In this document: positions 58,404 to 64,000 of the stretch, piece by piece
Position numbering within the stretch: the first letter of the stretch is position 1
How the letters are laid out: the number at the start of each line of letters is the position of its first letter
The notes under the pieces: model-generated
Seen by the model: the letters and a program-made list of their open reading frames with translations, nothing else
Told to the model about the DNA's origin: nothing
Database searches by the model: none
Translations under genes and position numbers: made by a program
DNA from: Trichopria drosophilae
Lineage: Eukaryota > Arthropoda > Insecta > Hymenoptera > Diapriidae
Reading direction: 5' to 3'
Length of the DNA: 64,000 nucleotides
NCBI GenBank assembly: GCA_030407085.1
Contig: CM059583.1
Location: 210,736,001 to 210,800,000, forward strand

Positions 58404-60397
58404 ATGCTTTATCATCATTAAAATCATATGTACGATAGTATATTGTATATTGCGATGCGCGTGAACAAATCATTACTTGTATATTGAAATTTGTATTTAT
58501 TCAATGTTAGTTGTAATGTACGGAGAATTATTTAATACCAGTAGTCTAATTATGTAGCTTAATTTGTGATGCTCGATATGACGTGCAAGACTGCACAATG
58601 CTGAGAAAACTGTCACACATGTCACTTAAGCATAAAGGGCTTAAAAATAAAATAACTATGACAGGTTACTAATGTAAAATGCAAAAACCTATTTCGATTA
58701 ATGATCAAACTCCATTTCCAAGATAACCACTTTTTCAGTCTGGTACGAGAGGCGAGCGTAGGAGAAAATGGAGACACTTCGCAATTTCCGATCTGGAGAG
58801 TGAACGAGTTTTGTACTTTATGTCGTTTCTTGACGATGATTACTGTACGATAATATGATGCAGCTACGTACGTTGCTTTTATCTAAAAACCCTCTGTAGC
58901 TTTTCTTCTTTGGTATTTTACTAACTACAATTATATGGATAATTGGTGATATCCATTTTTGAAATGTAATTCATTTTGGATCAATTCTGGTCTCTAAAAA
59001 GTAATAAGATTGTATTGAAATATATACCGTAAAGCCACGAATCGTATAGCATAGTCAATATGTATATGGGTGATTCTCCAAAAACAGGGCATTTTCAAGA
59101 ATGAAAATTTTTTTTTTTAAGTTACTGTAAATTCGTTTTTTTTATGGATTCTTGCTTATTAGCACCAAGTTAAGTTATTGTTAAAGTAGTCACGCTACAA
59201 AATTATTTTAAAGGAAAGGGGAAGACTTTTACTATGACGCATTTTCATACGGCTATATAAACCAACAATTGCTTATTAAAAACTTGAAAAAAATAACTCT
59301 AAAGAGTCAAAAACATAATGTACATATCTGATTTAGTGCATTTTTGTGAATAAATGAAAATTATTTTTTAAGTAATAATTAAAAAATTAAGAAAAACACA
59401 TGAATTTTTGATGAAGTTTTAGACCAAATAAATTTATTAAAGTTAATGTGTCGTTGGTTAGTAACTACAATGATAATATTATATTCATAATTTTAATAAA
59501 TAATATTATTTCATAATAAACTTGATTCATAACGTTGTAACAAATATAAAGTTTAATTTTGTGGTTTTTTAAATTATATTTAAATAAATGTCTAAGAGGA
59601 AGAGAAATATAAATGTTATTTAGGATTTGAAAAATATTTTCTGCTACGGGTTACACTTTGTTCTTGTTTCGTACCTGATACGCTAAATGTTATACGACAA
59701 TGAAGGCGACGACAATGAAAATTTGTAAAAAAATCCAATTTTACATATTTTAAAAAATAATAAATTAAAAAACAAATTGCCAGTAACGTTTATTCCTTTA
59801 ATCTTTAAGTTTTCATCGTTTTTTAATTGCTGTTTGTATCAAAATACCAAAATTAGGACGAGAGACGACAATTAATTTAATAAAAATACGTGGTATTTTT
59901 ATACAGTTTTTACTTGTTTATGAGGTAAATATGTTCTCTTTTCAATTTTCTATGGAGGATTAGTAAAGTGTAGTGTTTTTTCTTTGATTTTCTCATAAGT
60001 TTTAGTAAAAAAGTTAATTATTTCTGGTTCATTTATACCAGTTTACGCATTGTCGTTACCTCATAGAAATTTCTTAAGACATTAATATTTCAATAATTAT
60101 AAGTATATACAGGGTTTACCAGAAATATATAACCCTTTACTAAACATACATTAACATTTAAATAATCGTTACATTTACTTAAATAGAGGGCCGTTTCTTC
60201 TCATCATAATAATAGTTTCTAAGATATTCATAAAGAACGATGAATTTCTACAGTTCCACCTATAAAGCGCACAAAACAGCATTTTGGTTGGTTGGGCGGG
60301 TGCGTTAGAATTTTTTTTTTCCCCACTTCAAGACCAGGGGATTTACCTCCGTCTGTAATTTTTTAATTTTTATTTATTTCAATTTTTCAAAATTTTT
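58404..60397. other. AT-rich intergenic stretch
   Basis: A TATACAGGGTTTACC end-like sequence at about 60106 resembles the tip of the foldback element at 60541 and may be an element remnant. Otherwise nothing is supported. Confidence 0.4.
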
Positions 60398-60427
60398 CTG
60401 ATGAGGGCCAGGATCAATGGCCGAAAT
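60398..60427 (+). ncRNA. Hammerhead-ribozyme-like core motif (candidate)
   Basis: CTGATGA (60398-60404) is followed by G, a GGCC/GGCC hairpin with a 9-base loop and GAAAT (60423-60427). CUGAUGA is the canonical first core strand of the hammerhead. As in the other two copies, one extra base sits beside stem II. It lies just upstream of the foldback element but is not part of its repeats. Confidence 0.35.
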
Positions 60428-60674
60428 ATTGTATTTATTTATTTTGTTTATGTTTACATTGTTTACGTGTTGACGTCTTATTGTCATATACGTTTGGCTA
60501 CAGTGACCGTTTATTCACGAATATTTTATAATAAAGTATATACAGGGTGTCCCATTTTAATCCCTCACCCGAAATATTTTGAAAAGTAAATACTTTAGAG
60601 AAAAATGTTTCAAACAAAAGTTGTTCAGGACAAAGGGGGCAATCACTGTACATTATTGGTTATAACCTTGAACA

Positions 60675-60700
60675 TGACCTTGAAGGTTATTTCAAGGTCA
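60675..60700. promoter_or_regulatory. Inverted pair of TCAAGGTCA nuclear-receptor half-sites, left arm
   Basis: TGACCTTGA (60675-60683, minus-strand site) and TCAAGGTCA (60692-60700) both match the extended half-site bound by FTZ-F1/SF-1 and ERR-type receptors. Binding in vivo is inference; the sites are part of a transposable element. Confidence 0.45.
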
Positions 60701-61433
60701 AGTGTATATTTTTAAATGGGAACCACTATTTCTGACACCGGATTCGGAAAGAGCGGGAAATTTTGCGTCCAAAATGGTGTTTTATAATTTGCTGATGTGA
60801 CCTTCAAAAGGTCAAATGTTGAATCGTCCGGGAGCTTTTCATTTAACTTTAGATTCATGGGCAAACAATTAGTACTTAGGTAGGACATGGTACCGACGAA
60901 CTTTTACTATTTTCACCTGCGGACCATTTTGAAGGTCATTCCTAGGTCAAAGCGATCTCCCTTTGGTAACTAGAAACCCTGACTTTCGTCGCAAATCTCA
61001 CTGTCTCGTAGAATTATTTCAAATACTTGAGTAGGCTTTGGAGTTAGCGAACTTTTACCATTTTGACCTTGTGGGCGATTTTTAAGGCCAACTTAAATAC
61101 CAATCTGGGATGAAAGGCGTTTGATTCGAAAAGTCTGTATACCGCTGGCGTTAGCGTCATCCAACATGCACCCCGTGGAGGTCGCACAGTCGGCTTTGCA
61201 TGTCTTTGGGGTGCTTTGATCAGGTGCTTCCCCTTCGTCGGTACCATGTCCTACCCAAGTACTAATTGTTTGCCCATGAATCTAAAGTTAAATGAAAAGT
61301 TTCCGGACGATTCAACATTTGACCTTTTGAAGGTCACATCAGCAAATTATAAAACACCATTTTGGACGCAAAATTTCCCGCTCTTTCCGAATCCGGTGTC
61401 AAAAATAGTGATTACCGTTTAAAAGTATGCACT

Positions 61434-61713
61434 TGACCTTGAAATCACCTTTAAGGTCAAATACAATGGTACCATTAAATAGGCTGGGAAAAATGCTTAA
61501 ACTTTTGTCTGAAACATTTCCCCCCAACATGTAGTCACGCTGAGATATTTCGCCGTTCCTGAACATGTTAGTTTGACCTTGAAATAACATTGGCGAAAAA
61601 GCGGACATACCATACTCGGACGTAAAATTTCCCGCTCTTTCCGAATCCGGCGTCAAAAATAGTGGTTCCCATTTAAAAATATACACATGACCTTGAAATA
61701 ACCTTCAAGGTCA
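61434..61713. promoter_or_regulatory. Four further TCAAGGTCA nonamers, right arm
   Basis: Perfect nonamers occur at 61434-61442, 61574-61582 and 61688-61696 (minus) and 61705-61713 (plus). A near match TTAAGGTCA is at 61451-61459. Additional AGGTCA hexamers occur between the arms (for example 60933-60938, 60944-60949). Confidence 0.45.
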
Positions 61714-61847
61714 TGTTCAAGGTTATAACCAATAATGTACAGTGATTGCCCCCTTTGTCCTGAACAACTTTTGTTTGAAACATTTCTCTCAAAAGTATTT
61801 ACTTTTCACAATATTTCGGGTGAGGGATTAAAATGGGACACCCTGTA

Positions 61848-62365
61848 TATTGATTTAATTAAATATTATACAGAGAGAAATTGTACAGTTTGAGCTATAC
61901 TATAGAAATTTTTTCAAATTAACATGGGCCAGGGATATTTATTTAACATTTCTATCGAAATTTAATAATTTATTGTATGTATACATGAATCGATAGTGTA
62001 CACTCTCATACGGTTGCTCGGTGCACAACGCCTTTTGTAGGAGTGTACATTTTATGTGTACAATTGATGCATATCTGGCAGTTACTTTTGCTTTACCAAT
62101 ACATATCAGAATAAGGAATATTTTAATAATTACAGGGTTGAACATTAAATCATTTCAAACAATCCATTCCTTCATACCTTAATTAATTTGTTTTCATAAC
62201 AAATCATATATGAGCGATTTAAACAGGGCTGACTTTACGTACTATTGAATCAGAAAAACCTTTATTTTTTTGTTTGAATTTTGGCTTTTAAAATAAATAT
62301 AAAAAATTATAGAAAAAATACTGGCGTTACGTATATTAGTCTAAATTAATTCAGTCTTCTAACTA
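61848..62365. other. AT-rich spacer between two elements
   Basis: No gene or repeat is supported. Confidence 0.4.
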
Positions 62366-62683
62366 CAGTAGAACCCCCTTTTTACAACATGGGTCGGTTC
62401 CGCGACTTCCCCTCAAGCTCCCGTTTATCGACATGCCAGCTAGAAAAGTGCGTTCCCCCACCGCAACCCATCGACAAGATGCTATAGTGACGTCACACGT
62501 CACTTGACCAATGCGGTTGTTTAGCGGGCTATGCACGTATGCATGCGCAGTCTGGTGAATAGAAGCGTTTAGACGTGATGGGGATGACGGGAATCGGTGG
62601 TATGTCGTTAAAAGGAGTGTCACTAGTGTCGTAGAAAAGAGTATGTCGATAAACGGATGTGGCGTTAAAAGGGGGTTCTACTG
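62366..62683. mobile_element. pogo/Tc1-like MITE, 318 bp, TA duplication
   Basis: The ends CAGTAGAACCCCCTTTTTAC and, in reverse complement, CAGTAGAACCCCCTTTTAAC are inverted repeats. TA flanks both (62364-62365 and 62684-62685). CAGT-starting termini and a TA target fit the pogo branch of Tc1/mariner. It is non-coding and GC-richer than its flanks. Confidence 0.75.
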
Positions 62684-62685
62684 TA

Positions 62686-64000
62686 AATCCAATAAATTCA
62701 TATTCTCCTTATTTTCGTGTATATCAAATAATTTGTTTATTTTTTAATATTTTTTGCATTAATAAACACTTTCTACATATTTTCTTGTAAAAATAGTAGG
62801 AAACAATTTTTCCATCTATATTAACTCTGAATTAATTTAAAACTTTTACGTACATTGATATTACAATGACGAATTATTTACATTTTTTCCCCTTTATTTA
62901 CTTTACCCGTATATGAACCGTCACACCAAGAAACTTTCGAAAGAATTTAATTGCAAGCGGTTAAGAAATTAAAAGTTTTTTCTCTCTATGAGAATTATTA
63001 TTATTTATATTTTCTTGTAATTTAAATAGAGACAAATTAGCGGATCGGATATTTTGCTAAATTGTTCATTTGTAACAGAATAACAATTGTTACCTGTTAT
63101 GGCGTGGACACTTTTAATTGCAAAACCGTGATTTCGAAATAAACGTAATCGCAGTTACTTGAAAATCAATATCCGTGAACTTCACAACGTTGAAAAATTT
63201 CAACGGTCCTCGGCAGAACCGAGAAGGCGTACCAACGTGAGCCTCATAAATGTTACTAGATATCATTAGACTTTCTCTACGAAATACGACATAAAATACG
63301 GAAAAAAGTTAACGACATCCATTATAATAAATATAAAATAAATAATAACACATAATACACCGAAATAAATGCGAATATGCATAATAATTATAAGAAAATA
63401 TGTTGCGCCAATATCATAACCTGTAGACGTCAAATTTAAAGTACTGTTCGAAACCTATGTTATCATTCTTTTTCGAAAATCGAGCATGCGTACTATAGTC
63501 GCGAGAGAATTTATGTGTTGCGCGACAATAGAGCAAGAAATACCGAGCACAGCTCAATAATAACGGTCGACATAATTGATTCGTGCGTGATTCTTCGGAG
63601 TATCGATTTTTTCGATGTAAATACACTTTGTAATTTAAGGACAACGGCATGTGTAATAAAGGTAGTGCAAGTGAAGTTCGGGAGTTTTTTTATTCTCCTA
63701 CAAATTGGTCCTTCGAGCCGGATGCACATACAGTGCGAACCGCAAAAAATAATTTCACCTGCATCGAACTACAACGGCTTCACGACGATAGTGCACGTGC
63801 CATCCGAAGAATACGCCGATATCTTTATGGATTTTTTATACTCAAGAAAATCGACACAAATTAACGGCAACGAACTGAATTAGCCACAAACGACGCTCTT
63901 CATCTACGAAGGGAAAATCTTTACATTTGGACAGTTATCTGTCTGGGATCTGGACGCAATTAATTCATCAAGAATTCTATATTTTCTTTATGCTGTGCTC
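62686..64000. other. Right-hand end, no supported gene
   Basis: A 122-codon plus-strand frame at 63515-63883 and overlapping frames on both strands are the only long ones. None resembles a family. The last 500 bases are somewhat richer in G and C, so a 5' exon of a gene continuing beyond the window is possible but unsupported. Confidence 0.35.

Larger units (their letters stand above)
60541..61847. mobile_element. Foldback element with TACAGGGTGTCCCA ends and many TCAAGGTCA sites
   Basis: The left arm (60541-60901) starts TACAGGGTGTCCCATTTTAA. The right arm (61233-61847) reads the same in reverse complement, and both reach inward to a shared GTAGGACATGGTACCGACGA. TA lies outside each end and may be the target duplication. 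The right arm is longer because a block with TTTCCCGCTCTTTCCGAATC occurs twice (from about 61375 and 61628). Nuclear-receptor half-sites (AGGTCA) recur throughout; six are the full nonamer TCAAGGTCA. There is no coding capacity. Confidence 0.8.

Noticed and set aside
63515..63883. 122-codon plus-strand frame near the right edge
   Set aside because: There are overlapping frames of similar length on both strands, with no motif, splice context or family resemblance.

Overview
The window is AT-rich eukaryotic DNA with short spliceosomal introns and insect gene families: an EcKL kinase, RNF19-type RBR ligase, TRAPPC1 and an insect-type SLC6 transporter. With Mutator-like, piggyBac-like, pogo-like, Gypsy, Copia and Jockey elements, this points to an insect, possibly a hymenopteran such as an ant. 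The order is an inference from the transposon repertoire and is not proven.

Host genes. (1) 1-837, minus: the first two coding exons of an ecdysteroid-kinase-like (EcKL) gene, cut by the window edge. (2) 7741-9526, plus: the last four coding exons of an RNF19-like RBR E3 ubiquitin ligase; its RING exons were not found in the window. (3) 10962-11531, minus: a complete three-exon TRAPPC1, converging on RNF19. (4) 48549-57605, plus: a complete ten-exon SLC6 Na+/Cl- dependent transporter of 636 residues, most like glycine-transporter-type members, with a tiny first coding exon and a 3.8 kb first intron.

Mobile DNA dominates the rest. From 2.5 to 7.6 kb, upstream of the RNF19 exons, lie five inverted-repeat elements, one a 1.1 kb palindrome flanked by TTAA. 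From 11.8 to 14.3 kb lie three more, one a piggyBac-type element with TTAA target duplications. From 15098 to 29773 is a nested structure: a Mutator-like (MULE) element with 9-bp target duplications contains a decayed Gypsy element, which in turn contains a Copia element (310-bp LTRs, 5-bp duplication) and a LINE (19-bp duplication). A decayed tnp2/CACTA-like transposase with an acidic repeat lies at 30.6-32.6 kb. An apparently intact, full-length Jockey-clade LINE (both ORFs open, poly(A) tail, 9-bp duplication) occupies 39557-43798. At 60541-61847 is a foldback element whose arms carry repeated TCAAGGTCA nuclear-receptor half-sites, followed by a pogo-like MITE at 62366-62683.

The long AT-rich gaps (32.6-39.5, 43.8-48.3, 57.6-60.5 and 62.7-64 kb) hold no gene I can support beyond the short repeats listed. 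No rRNA, tRNA or CRISPR array was recognised.
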